This document shows positions 1 through 7,500 of a stretch of DNA of 34,614 nt, in pieces. Made by a program: the position numbers and the translations under genes. Source of the stretch: Clostridia bacterium (GTDB taxonomy: Bacteria > Bacillota > Clostridia > Oscillospirales > CAG-272); contig JAFVOP010000029.1 in assembly GCA_017505745.1 (NCBI GenBank), positions 1-34,614 on the forward strand, in the 5' to 3' direction. Within the stretch, counting starts at the first letter, position 1; every line of letters begins with the position of its first letter. Below the pieces are notes generated by a model. That model saw nothing but the letters and a program-made list of their open reading frames with translations. It had not been told where the DNA came from and ran no database searches.

Positions 1-20
1 ATTTTTTTTAATCGGTACAT

Positions 21-49
21 TTGCAGTATTTTCGTCTTTGTAGTACACT
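21..49 (+). promoter_or_regulatory. Predicted promoter of the tnpV remnant
   Basis: TTGCAG (21-26) and TACACT (44-49) are separated by exactly 17 bases. They lie about 30 bases upstream of the ribosome binding site AAAGAAAGGA that serves the ATG at 81. The -10 is imperfect, so this is a moderate call. Confidence 0.4.
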
Positions 50-80
50 TAAAGCACCAAAAGAAAGGACGGTGCAATTT

Positions 81-446
81 ATGTAAAAGTACATTGAACA
101 AAACGGAATTACCTACGAACTCAGAGGCGAGCAATATTACCCCTTGCTTGAACTCCCCGAACAAAAGGAGATCGGCAAGTATGGAAGAATGCACCTCGAA
201 TATCTCAAAGCGCATCGCAAGGGCTACCACACCACGCTTCTTATGGAGGGTACTCTCAATCAGCGACTCTGCGAGATTGACAACGAAGCTAAAACGATGG
301 TTGAAAACATTGTCTCCCGCCTTGTCGATGAAAGAGGTATAGACGAGAATTTGAAAGTTCGCGATATGTTCGCTTGGGTTGCTGAGATGAATAACATCAA
401 GGCAAGCGCTGAAGAAATCGTTTTGCGGGAGGTGATATTCGTATGA
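81..446 (+). pseudogene. tnpV: TnpV family transposon protein, nonsense codon directly after the start
   Basis: The frame reads like TnpV, a small accessory protein of unknown biochemical role carried by clostridial transposons (YELRGEQYYPLLELPEQ, then IGKYGRMHLEYLKAHRK and NNIKASAEEIVLREVI). The well-placed ATG at 81, preceded by AAAGAAAGGA, is followed at once by TAA (84-86). The same frame then stays open to 446, and residues encoded before the next possible start (TTG at 144) still match the family. One base change (for example AAA to TAA) would explain this. A TTG-initiated product would lack about 20 N-terminal residues and has no clear ribosome binding site, so I call it a probable pseudogene. 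The end overlaps the next gene by 4 bases. Family assignment is from memory of related proteins; the nonsense codon is seen directly. Confidence 0.7.
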
Positions 447-709
447 GATCAGTTATCAACGAGCTTTGGCACGGAAATATCGTACCGCAAGAAGATAGTC
501 GGACTAATTCAAAGGAAATGAAAGAACTACTCGGATATATGTCACGGCATCACGAGGACTTGGAGAAAAGCTTCTCCGATGAGCAGAAAGAAACCTTTGA
601 AAAGTTCCACGATTGTTGGAGCGAATATATGAGCTTGGCAGAAGCATCTATATTTGAATACGCTTTTAAGCTTGGAATGGAGATAGCTATAGAGGTTTTG
701 TCTAAGTAA
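443..709 (+). CDS. DUF6809-like small protein linked to tnpV
   Basis: This 88-residue, mostly helical, soluble protein starts inside the tnpV stop region (ATGA-type overlap), so the two were one translational unit. The pattern WHGNIVPQED, then TSKEMKEL-like segments and a C-terminal FEYAFKLGMEIAIEVL helix, is that of small proteins annotated as DUF6809 in clostridial transposons and conjugative elements. No catalytic motif, signal peptide or membrane segment is visible. The function is unknown. Translation may depend on coupling to the broken upstream frame, so expression could be reduced. Confidence is high that it is a gene and moderate for the family name. Confidence 0.65.
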   Translation: MRSVINELWHGNIVPQEDSRTNSKEMKELLGYMSRHHEDLEKSFSDEQKETFEKFHDCWSEYMSLAEASIFEYAFKLGMEIAIEVLSK

Positions 710-740
710 TAGACAAACACAAGCAGCCATTGTCGTCATT

Positions 741-835
741 TCGGCAGATTTATTGAGTTTCTAAAAATCTGCCGAGAATCTATTGACAAACGACTATTTT
801 TCGGCTATAATAATAAATGTAACAAAATCTGCCGA
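741..835. promoter_or_regulatory. Three copies of an 11-bp motif around the DUF4143 ATPase promoter
   Basis: TCGGCAGATTT occurs at 741-751, and its exact reverse complement AAATCTGCCGA at 765-775 and again at 825-835. The first two form an inverted repeat upstream of the -35. The third lies between the -10 and the ribosome binding site. A TCGGC core also sits inside the promoter spacer (801-805). The layout suggests a regulator binding site, possibly autoregulation by the ATPase or a neighbour (inference). Confidence 0.6.
783..811 (+). promoter_or_regulatory. Strong sigma-A type promoter for the DUF4143 ATPase gene
   Basis: TTGACA (783-788) and TATAAT (806-811), both perfect consensus hexamers, are separated by 17 bases. 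Transcription would start near 818, giving a short leader that includes one AAATCTGCCGA motif before GGAGG. Confidence 0.85.
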
Positions 836-853
836 AGTTATTTGGAGGTATAT

Positions 854-2083
854 ATGAGTTATATTTTACGTCATATGGAAAATCGCATTCTTGAGTTATC
901 CAAATCCTACTCTGCGATTTTGCTGACGGGACCCCGTCAAGCGGGAAAAACAACAATGTTGCGTTCGCTCGCAGAGAAAGAAAATAAGGGACGTGAATAC
1001 GTTTCCCTTGATGATCTTGCTACGCGCGATATGGCGAAGAACGATCCTGCTCTTTTTCTGCAAATACACAAGCCTCCCGTTTTGATCGACGAGGTTCAGT
1101 ACGCTCCCGAACTTTTCACATATATTAAAATCCACATAGACGAACATCATAATCCTGGTGATTTTTGGATGACCGGCTCTCAAATATTCCGACTTATGCG
1201 TGGTGTTCAAGAATCACTCGCAGGACGTGTAGCACTTCTTCATATGTCACCTATGTCGCAACGCGAAATCGTGGGGGCAGATTGCATTCCTTTTACTACA
1301 AATATGAACGTATTGATTGATGAATGCAAGAAAATCAAGCCCGTAGATACGCCCACTTTGTTTGAGCGCATATGGAAAGGTTCGATGCCCGGTATCGTTT
1401 CGGGACTTTATCCCGATCGTAATATGTATTATTCGTCGTATCTTTCTACCTATGTAGAGCGCGACGTGCGCGATATTTCCGGCACGGTGGATGCGCTAAA
1501 GTTTAATCGATTTATTACCGCCGTGGCTGCAAGAACATCACAACTTTTAAACTATCACGCTCTCGCGGAGGATTCGGAAATAGATATGCCGACGGCAAAA
1601 GCTTGGGTGGATATTTTGGAAACGTTGGGTATTATATTCCTTCTTCACCCTTACTCAAATAACGTATTAAAACGTACAATTAAGACACCGAAAGTTTATT
1701 TTTACGATACGGGACTCGTGTGCTATCTTACTAAATGGTCCTCCCCCGAGGTTGCTGAAAGTGGGGCAATGAGTGGAGCACTCCTTGAAAACTTTACCGT
1801 GTCTGAGATAATGAAAGGTTATCAGAACGCAGGCAGAGAACCTTATTTGTATTTTTACCGTGATCGTGATGCTAAAGAAATTGATGTTATTATGGAAGGT
1901 GACGGAAAGCTTTGTCCGTTAGAAATTAAAAAGACTGCCACACCCGATAAGCGCATCGTTCGCACGTTTAGTGTGATTGATAAATCCCCTCTGCAACTTG
2001 GAACAGGAGCCGTCCTTTGTATGTCGGATCAATTCGGTGCATTCGATAGAGATAATCTTATCGTGCCGATTTGGGTGATTTAA
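854..2083 (+). CDS. AAA-family ATPase with C-terminal DUF4143 domain
   Basis: This is a 409-residue protein. An N-terminal AAA_14-type P-loop domain has Walker A GPRQAGKTT (residues 26-34, Lys32) and Walker B LIDE (Asp79, Glu80). The C-terminal DUF4143 region ends with a D...EIKK arrangement (EIDVI, then PLEIKKT) typical of a PD-(D/E)XK-like fold. Members are common, often solitary, accessory-genome ATPases of unclear function; some authors suspect roles in DNA transactions or element maintenance. I chose the ATG at 854 because GGAGG lies 7 bases upstream; a TTG at 842 is in frame but lacks a ribosome binding site. The gene has its own strong promoter and may read through into the methyltransferase, which starts 44 bases downstream. 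No membrane segment is seen. Confidence 0.9.
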   Translation: MSYILRHMENRILELSKSYSAILLTGPRQAGKTTMLRSLAEKENKGREYVSLDDLATRDMAKNDPALFLQIHKPPVLIDEVQYAPELFTYIKIHIDEHHNPGDFWMTGSQIFRLMRGVQESLAGRVALLHMSPMSQREIVGADCIPFTTNMNVLIDECKKIKPVDTPTLFERIWKGSMPGIVSGLYPDRNMYYSSYLSTYVERDVRDISGTVDALKFNRFITAVAARTSQLLNYHALAEDSEIDMPTAKAWVDILETLGIIFLLHPYSNNVLKRTIKTPKVYFYDTGLVCYLTKWSSPEVAESGAMSGALLENFTVSEIMKGYQNAGREPYLYFYRDRDAKEIDVIMEGDGKLCPLEIKKTATPDKRIVRTFSVIDKSPLQLGTGAVLCMSDQFGAFDRDNLIVPIWVI

Positions 2084-2127
2084 GTTATTAACGGTTTCAT
2101 TGTATCAAAGTGTATGAGGAAAAAAAG

Positions 2128-3366
2128 ATGAGTAAATTTAGAATAGTAGATTTGTTTTCGGGTGCGGGAGGATTAACCTTTGGTTTCTATTACAATCTTG
2201 TAAACGGAGAGTTTGTTAAAAGAGATAACGTAGAATTTGTTTTTTCAAACGAATACGCCCCCCAAGCGGTAAAGGCATTTAAAAAGAATTATGGTAAGGA
2301 CATTCCCGTTATTGAAGGAGATATTTGCGATATAACCGACGATATTATTGAACAATACGTTGACGGAAAAGAAGTGGACGTAATAATCGGTGGACCGCCC
2401 TGCCAATCCTTTAGTACGGTAGGTCAAAGACAATACGACGACAGAGCAAAATTATCCCATCAGTATTTGCGAATTTTGGAGAAAATCAAGCCGAAGGCAT
2501 TCCTTTTTGAAAACGTTAAAGGTATCTTATCAATGAGTGAAATTTTTTACAAACTCGATGCAGATGGAAAAATGATGTATCAAGATGTAAAAAGGCATCG
2601 CGGAAGCGTTGAATTTACGAGGAAAGAACCTATAATCGACCATTACGGTGATCTCGTAATGAAAAAGCTGACGGAAGAATTCAATAGAATCGGATACAAA
2701 ACCGTATTCAAAACAATGCTTGCTTCCGATTTTGGTGTTCCACAAAGTAGAGAAAGAGTCTTCATAATAGGAATAAGAAACGATCTCGATATAAAATGGG
2801 AATATCCCAAAGGAAACGGTCCGTTATATTCAATTTATCAAGCAATATCCGATCTGCCTCCGGTAGGAGAAGGTCAAGAAGCTTGTGAATATACTATGGA
2901 ACCACAAAACGAATATCAACAATTGATGCGTAAAGGTAGCGATAAGATTACAGAGCATTATTGCGGTATTTATGGTGATAAAATTAGAACCGTTATTCAA
3001 AACGTTGAAGAAGGCGAAGGAAAAAACGATTTTAATAGGAAAGTAAAAGAAGGCTTAGTTGATGAGAAGTATTATTTAACTTCGGGATACGGTAATACTT
3101 ACGGAAGATTGGAAAGGGATAAACCGTCTACCACTATTACGAACAATTTAGCCACTCCATCTGCTTTAAGGTGCATTCATTATGAGCAAGATCGCGCGTT
3201 AACGCCTCGCGAAGGTGCGAGAATACAATCATTCCCGGATTGGTATTGCTTTGAGGGAACGCGAACCGACGTTGCAAGACAAGTTGGAAACGCGGTTCCT
3301 CCCTTGATGGCAATAGCATTTGCCAATAAAATGATTAATCTTCTTAATGAAGATAATGAAATTTAA
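2128..3366 (+). CDS. dcm: DNA (cytosine-5-)-methyltransferase
   Basis: A 412-residue C5-cytosine methyltransferase that transfers a methyl group from S-adenosylmethionine to cytosine in a specific DNA sequence. Motifs appear in order: I DLFSGAGG (8-15), IV GGPPCQSFS with catalytic Cys92, VI ENV (128-130), VIII QSRER (206-210), and X GNAVPP (387-392). The variable target-recognition region lies between about 240 and 340, and the recognised sequence cannot be read from it. The length fits a complete enzyme. I prefer the ATG at 2128, with GAGGA eight bases upstream, to a GTG at 2110. No promoter is obvious in the 44-base gap after the ATPase gene, so it is probably read through from it. A terminator follows, after which the GHKL-ATPase operon begins, with a Vsr-type endonuclease further along. 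Gene symbol is generic. Confidence 0.95.
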   Translation: MSKFRIVDLFSGAGGLTFGFYYNLVNGEFVKRDNVEFVFSNEYAPQAVKAFKKNYGKDIPVIEGDICDITDDIIEQYVDGKEVDVIIGGPPCQSFSTVGQRQYDDRAKLSHQYLRILEKIKPKAFLFENVKGILSMSEIFYKLDADGKMMYQDVKRHRGSVEFTRKEPIIDHYGDLVMKKLTEEFNRIGYKTVFKTMLASDFGVPQSRERVFIIGIRNDLDIKWEYPKGNGPLYSIYQAISDLPPVGEGQEACEYTMEPQNEYQQLMRKGSDKITEHYCGIYGDKIRTVIQNVEEGEGKNDFNRKVKEGLVDEKYYLTSGYGNTYGRLERDKPSTTITNNLATPSALRCIHYEQDRALTPREGARIQSFPDWYCFEGTRTDVARQVGNAVPPLMAIAFANKMINLLNEDNEI

Positions 3367-3380
3367 TCATAAATCCTATG

Positions 3381-3410
3381 AAAAGGGGCTGTTCCAACAG
3401 CCCTTTTTTC
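3381..3410 (+). terminator. Intrinsic terminator after the methyltransferase gene
   Basis: GGGCTGTT and AACAGCCC form a stem with a two-base loop, extended by A-rich and T-rich flanks and followed by a run of six T. It separates the methyltransferase from the downstream operon. Confidence 0.85.
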
Positions 3411-3436
3411 ACTTTGCATTGAACTACATTTTTTAA

Positions 3437-3549
3437 ATATTGCAATATATGAAAAATAATTTTCGCAAATTTCAAAAATGCTATTGACATATTTCGACAC
3501 AAATGGTATAATACAATTACAAAATAATTTTGGAGGATTGCAATATATG
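3437..3549. promoter_or_regulatory. Repeated ATTGCAATATATG sites bracketing the GHKL operon promoter
   Basis: ATTGCAATATATG occurs exactly at 3439-3451, upstream of the -35, and at 3537-3549, where it runs from the ribosome binding site through the start codon of the first gene. The upstream copy sits in a 12-bp perfect palindrome (3437-3448), and both contain the palindrome ATTGCAAT. A protein bound at both could repress transcription and block initiation (inference). Confidence 0.5.
3484..3512 (+). promoter_or_regulatory. Strong promoter of the GHKL-ATPase operon
   Basis: TTGACA (3484-3489) and TATAAT (3507-3512) are perfect hexamers with a 17-base spacer. The start codon at 3547 is about 30 bases downstream of the expected transcription start. 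Confidence 0.88.
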
Positions 3550-3765
3550 GAAACCAAACGCGATAAATTTGTTAGAATTGTTGAGAATAGAACCAATAAA
3601 ATCATCGATATGTTGAGATTGTTGGGTAACTGTGCAAACAAAGCGAATTACGATTATACCGAAGCGGACGTCAATAAAATTTTTAATACGCTGGAGAAAG
3701 AACTTCGCGCGGCAAAAATGAAATATATGGCTACAGGTTCGGAAGAAGAAAAATTTAAGCTTTGA
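3547..3765 (+). CDS. 72-residue helical protein, first gene of the GHKL operon
   Basis: A small charged protein (72 residues) predicted to be nearly all helical, beginning METKRDKFVRIVENRTNKII and continuing with a helix rich in Leu, Glu and Lys (VNKIFNTLEKELRAAKMKYM). I chose the ATG at 3547 because GGAGG is at 3532-3536 and the promoter lies just upstream; longer in-frame starts precede the promoter. Homologous-looking small proteins often precede GHKL-type genes in defence loci, but I do not recognise a named family. It has no catalytic motif. Possible roles are a complex subunit or a DNA-binding autoregulator, the latter because its start codon lies inside a repeated palindromic site. Both are guesses. 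The next gene starts 17 bases after its stop. Confidence 0.75.
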   Translation: METKRDKFVRIVENRTNKIIDMLRLLGNCANKANYDYTEADVNKIFNTLEKELRAAKMKYMATGSEEEKFKL

Positions 3766-3782
3766 TTTAAGGGGTGTTAAAT

Positions 3783-5783
3783 ATGAAAATATCTTGGAGA
3801 TTTCCGCCCTTATCCGGCGGATCTAAGCAGGGATACACCAATAACGACATTGAAGGCTTTAAGGGCGAGGAATTAATTGATAACCTTGCGCGTGAAATTT
3901 GCCAAAACTCTTTGGATGCCCGCGATGATAGCGCAGAGGGACCGGTTAAAGTTGTATTTGAATTGAAGCCTATACAAACCCAAGATTACGACGTGTTTTC
4001 GGGGTACTCGAAGTGCCTTAAAGGCTGCCGCGACTTTTGGTCTGCGGGCGGTGATCTTGACGCTAAACTTTCGACATTCTTAACTGAAGCCGAAAGTACG
4101 CTCAGCAAAGATTCCGTTAGCGTATTGATAGCAAGTGATTATAATACCAAGGGACTTTGGGGTAATCACGACTTAAATAATATCAAAACACCGTGGGAAG
4201 CATTAACGGGTGCTGACGGCATATCGGTTAAACCCGACGATAATAGTGGGGGTTCTTTCGGTATTGGTAAAAACGCTCCTTTTGCTTGCTCCGCTTTAAG
4301 TATGGTATTCTATAATACTTATGATATCGATAATCACAAATCTTTCGTCGGTGTGGGTAGAGTTGCTACGCTTCTGAACGATGAAGGAAAGCCCACGCAA
4401 AGAATCGGTAAATATCAAAACAATGACGATGATAACGAAATATGGTTACCTATCTATAAGGAAGACACCAATGCCTTTAGAGATCTGTTCGTAAGAGAAG
4501 AACACGGAACGGACGTTATTATCGTTGGTTTTAACGAACCTGATAATTGGCAAGAAAACGTAGCGAAAGCAGCTATCAAAAACTTTTTCGTAGCGATTGC
4601 TGAGAAAAAGCTCGTTGTAGAAATAAAGGACGGACAGCATGTTACTCGCATCGACGACACGAAAATTGCCGATCTCATCGAGGAATATGCCAAAAACGAC
4701 CGTCAGTTGGAGATTACCCGCCAACTGTTTTCAGCATTTTCAAATCCCGACGTTAAAGTACCTATCGAAATATTGGGCGAAAAGGACGCCGTTGAGATAT
4801 ACGTAAAATCCGAGAGTTCTTTTGCGAGAACCATCGCTAATTTCCGTTCCACGGGTATGTTGGTAGGTCAAGGTTATAGGCGCATTTTCCAACACTATGC
4901 GGCTATTATGATCGTAAGAGGCGAAGAATTAGGTAAACTCCTAAGAGAGTGCGAACCACCTCGTCACAATAGATGGGATTATAAGCTGATTAAGGGAGAA
5001 GCAAACAAAACCAAGAGAGATAATGCCAAAAAAGCATTGGACGTTCTAAATGAAGAACTTCTTAATATTTTGAAATCTCAATATGAAACTCCCGCCGGAG
5101 ATGCAACGGACGCTCCCGGTATGAACGCTTATTTGGCTGATACTGAAGATGGAACTCTTCCCGAAGATAGCGTGGGTAAAGATATCCTCAAAGTAAAAAT
5201 AAAAATAGGAAAACCCAAGATTAGAAAGACTTCTTCTTCCTCAATGGACGTACCGGGCATAGAAGACGAAGGCGGTGAAGTGTCCTCTAACGGTGGAAAT
5301 CAAGGTTCAAGAGTTGGTCCTACGCCTCCCGTTCCTCCAGGACCGTTTCCCGGACCCGGTCCCGGTCCGTTGCCCGGACCTAATCCCGGACCATCTCCCG
5401 ATCCCGTTGTAAAACCCGGAACAGAGCCTACTCAAAAAGGCGTAGTAGAAGGAAACGGAAATAGAACGATACCGATTAAAGAATTGTCAAAGCGCAGATG
5501 TTTCCCCTGTAATCCCAATATCGGCTTATACAAAGCGGTCGTTATGCCGTCTAAAGATTACGAACACCTTTTCGTAGAGTGCGTAGCCACAGGCGAGGAT
5601 GGCAAAAGAGAAACGCTTTCTATCAACAAATTTATGTATCAAGGAAAGCCCGTTAAATGTAATGGAACTAAAGCAGGTCCTATAAACGTTACCAAAGGCA
5701 CCGCAGCAGAATTTATGATTACGTTTAACAAAAAAGGAAAGATGCGAGTTAATCTGATTCTTTCGGAAGGAGGTAGCAAATGA
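3783..5783 (+). CDS. GHKL ATPase of the MutL/MORC-like class
   Basis: A 666-residue protein with a GHKL (gyrase, Hsp90, histidine kinase, MutL) ATPase domain at its N terminus. Visible motifs are the N-box EICQNSLDA (Glu38, Asn42, Asp45), the G1 box SDYNTKG (Asp119, Gly124) and the G2 box GGSFGIGK (156-163). A probable S5-like and helical region runs to about residue 460. A low-complexity Pro/Gly linker (roughly 515-550) joins it to a C-terminal, mostly beta, domain of about 110 residues that contains CFPC. Prokaryotic MORC/paraMORC ATPases are known from restriction-modification gene neighbourhoods, where they are proposed to remodel DNA or protein-DNA complexes. The ATG at 3783 follows AAGGGGTG. 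Its end overlaps the next gene by 4 bases (ATGA). It is probably the energy-using core of the cluster, acting with the methyltransferase and nucleases (inference). Confidence 0.88.
   Translation: MKISWRFPPLSGGSKQGYTNNDIEGFKGEELIDNLAREICQNSLDARDDSAEGPVKVVFELKPIQTQDYDVFSGYSKCLKGCRDFWSAGGDLDAKLSTFLTEAESTLSKDSVSVLIASDYNTKGLWGNHDLNNIKTPWEALTGADGISVKPDDNSGGSFGIGKNAPFACSALSMVFYNTYDIDNHKSFVGVGRVATLLNDEGKPTQRIGKYQNNDDDNEIWLPIYKEDTNAFRDLFVREEHGTDVIIVGFNEPDNWQENVAKAAIKNFFVAIAEKKLVVEIKDGQHVTRIDDTKIADLIEEYAKNDRQLEITRQLFSAFSNPDVKVPIEILGEKDAVEIYVKSESSFARTIANFRSTGMLVGQGYRRIFQHYAAIMIVRGEELGKLLRECEPPRHNRWDYKLIKGEANKTKRDNAKKALDVLNEELLNILKSQYETPAGDATDAPGMNAYLADTEDGTLPEDSVGKDILKVKIKIGKPKIRKTSSSSMDVPGIEDEGGEVSSNGGNQGSRVGPTPPVPPGPFPGPGPGPLPGPNPGPSPDPVVKPGTEPTQKGVVEGNGNRTIPIKELSKRRCFPCNPNIGLYKAVVMPSKDYEHLFVECVATGEDGKRETLSINKFMYQGKPVKCNGTKAGPINVTKGTAAEFMITFNKKGKMRVNLILSEGGSK
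5335..5412 (+). repeat. In-gene tandem repeats coding the Pro/Gly linker
   Basis: Short units related to CCCGGACC and CCCGGTCC recur and encode a Pro-Gly-Phe/Leu/Pro-rich linker in the GHKL protein. Such tracts can change length by slippage, so linker length may vary between strains. Confidence 0.7.
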
Positions 5784-6703
5784 GCTTGAATATAGACTAT
5801 CCAAATCCCGTGCTCTCTATCGATGGCGACGATTATAATGAAGATTGTACATTTGATGTTTCGTTCAAGGAAGAAGAAATTGTCGTCGATGAGGATAACA
5901 TTATAATTCCCGCCGTTTGCGATCTCCAATGCAACGGATTATCCGATCTCATCAAGCAAGGAAAGGCTGTAATCGTAGTTTTAATAAGCAGTAGTGCATC
6001 CTTTTATAGACGAGCCTTTGAATTCGACTCCGCAGAGTTAACTAAGGAAATTAAAGTTCCGAAGTTTGACGTGAGAAAGAACATTGATTTTTGTGGATAT
6101 ATTCTTGCGAAGGAAGATATGAAGTCTTTCCGTTGCGACGGGGATTTTAACGATCTGTATTTCAAAAATATGTCTTTCCCCGTAAGGAAGGCAGACGTAT
6201 TGGCACAAGGTCAGCTAAGAACGATTCCTATCGATGACTCCGAACTTGAAAAGCCGATTTCTTCTATTTTCAGTATCCAAAGAAATACGCATTCTGACGC
6301 CGAGATAGAATCTAATTTCGACGTCGATGAGAAAATTGTAGTTTATCTTAGTGAACGCCTAAATCAGCTTTACTATGATATTAAGGATTTCAATAACGGC
6401 GCGTTACATAGGTATCTCAACGGAATTATTGCATACCCCGTTTTGATCGAAGGTATAGCTAAAATGTGTGACCACTACCGCAACGGAAGCGAGTATTCCG
6501 AGAAAAGATGGTTTAAAACTATCGATCATAAGCTTAAAGCTCTTGGCGTGAATTTGGAAGAAGAGCACGAAAATCATTCGTATACGGAATTGGCGGACAA
6601 GCTCTTAGGCGGTATTGCTTACGATGGTTTGTTAAGCGTTAAAAATACCATCGATGAAGAAACCAACGGCGGCGAGTACATAAATACCGGAGGTGTTGAC
6701 TAA
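5780..6703 (+). CDS. 307-residue protein of unknown family, GHKL operon
   Basis: I do not recognise this family. The first 130 residues look beta-rich (alternating hydrophobic and acidic stretches, LSIDGDDYNEDCTFDVSF and EEIVVDEDNIIIP), and the last 170 are mainly helical (ERLNQLYYDIKDFN, ALHRYLNGIIAYPVLIEGIAKMC). No signal peptide, membrane segment, Walker motif or clear nuclease motif is visible. The protein is acidic. It begins in the ATGA overlap with the GHKL gene, and its TAA overlaps the following ATG by one base, so the three are almost certainly translationally coupled and made in fixed ratio. That suggests a subunit or adaptor of the same complex. The helical part may pair with the DUF6339-like protein; this is speculation. 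Confidence 0.8.
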   Translation: MSLNIDYPNPVLSIDGDDYNEDCTFDVSFKEEEIVVDEDNIIIPAVCDLQCNGLSDLIKQGKAVIVVLISSSASFYRRAFEFDSAELTKEIKVPKFDVRKNIDFCGYILAKEDMKSFRCDGDFNDLYFKNMSFPVRKADVLAQGQLRTIPIDDSELEKPISSIFSIQRNTHSDAEIESNFDVDEKIVVYLSERLNQLYYDIKDFNNGALHRYLNGIIAYPVLIEGIAKMCDHYRNGSEYSEKRWFKTIDHKLKALGVNLEEEHENHSYTELADKLLGGIAYDGLLSVKNTIDEETNGGEYINTGGVD

Positions 6704-7443
6704 TGTATTTGGGATTTTTCACGGAAGACGCATACGATAGGCTATTGGATGCGGTCGAAGAAAACAAAGATAAGTATCTTGAACCCGATAACTGGGTTTC
6801 CACTTATTTCGCAAAAGGCGTCGAGTGGTGCGGTATTTCTTCACAGGAAGTAAACAAATTCGATCCTTGGCTTTCCGGGTCAAAGGATAAGAGTGAGGAT
6901 GACTGCATCAATGCTATAAGACTGCACGAAGCGTTCAAGATCACTCCCCTCCAAGCAACTAACAAATATATGTGGGCATATATGTGCCACATAGATGATG
7001 ATTGCCGTAAATATATGCGCTATCGTTGGAGCGATAGTAAACCCGAACAGAGATATTTCGTTCCCGGTGAAGGAATGGGACTCTACTATTTTAACGGTTT
7101 ATCAAGACTTTGGTGGTGGGCGCACTTGACCTATGATCCCGATAGCAAAGATCATTATACCTTGACAAGAATCTTGTTTGAGAATCAGATGTTAGGTAAA
7201 GACATACTTGATACGCTAAACAGAACGAATTTCAAGAGAATGAAAGGAATCCTTTTGGCAATTCAAGAGTTCAAAGGTATGGTGGGACCCAACGAAGGTA
7301 TTACGGACTATTTCAGAGAATGCAAAAAAGAGCTAAATCATTATGCCGCAATAAGCATTTTTGATTATCTCGATTTTGAAGACATTAAGAAAATAACGCT
7401 TGAAACACTTATCAAAGTAAGAGACCAAGCAAAGAAGGAATGA
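6703..7443 (+). CDS. DUF6339-like protein, GHKL operon
   Basis: A 246-residue soluble helical protein starting at the TAATG junction with its upstream neighbour. The central segment GLYYFNGLSRLWWWAHLTYD (128-147), followed by TRILFENQ, resembles the conserved core of DUF6339 proteins, which have no established function and occur in accessory and defence-like loci. It is rich in Trp and Tyr. I see no standard nucleotide-binding or nuclease signature. Tight coupling to the GHKL ATPase and the 307-residue protein implies a shared complex. The family name is from memory of the RLWW-type core and should be treated as probable, not certain. A GC-rich hairpin follows before the Vsr gene. Confidence 0.78.
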   Translation: MYLGFFTEDAYDRLLDAVEENKDKYLEPDNWVSTYFAKGVEWCGISSQEVNKFDPWLSGSKDKSEDDCINAIRLHEAFKITPLQATNKYMWAYMCHIDDDCRKYMRYRWSDSKPEQRYFVPGEGMGLYYFNGLSRLWWWAHLTYDPDSKDHYTLTRILFENQMLGKDILDTLNRTNFKRMKGILLAIQEFKGMVGPNEGITDYFRECKKELNHYAAISIFDYLDFEDIKKITLETLIKVRDQAKKE

Positions 7444-7449
7444 TCTTGT

Positions 7450-7473
7450 CCCCCCTTTTTTTCATAAGGGGGG
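7450..7473 (+). other. Hairpin between the DUF6339-like and vsr genes
   Basis: CCCCCCTT and AAGGGGGG can pair around an eight-base T-rich loop. No T run follows on either strand, so it is not a standard intrinsic terminator. In RNA it could be a processing or stability element that sets expression of the downstream nuclease genes. Confidence 0.55.
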
Positions 7474-7500
7474 ATAGACTTAACTGAGGATAGTACAGAT

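Noticed and set aside
443-2083. Toxin-antitoxin pair formed by the 88-aa protein and the DUF4143 ATPase
   Set aside because: The 88-aa protein matches a transposon-linked family, and the ATPase has its own promoter with no partner gene.
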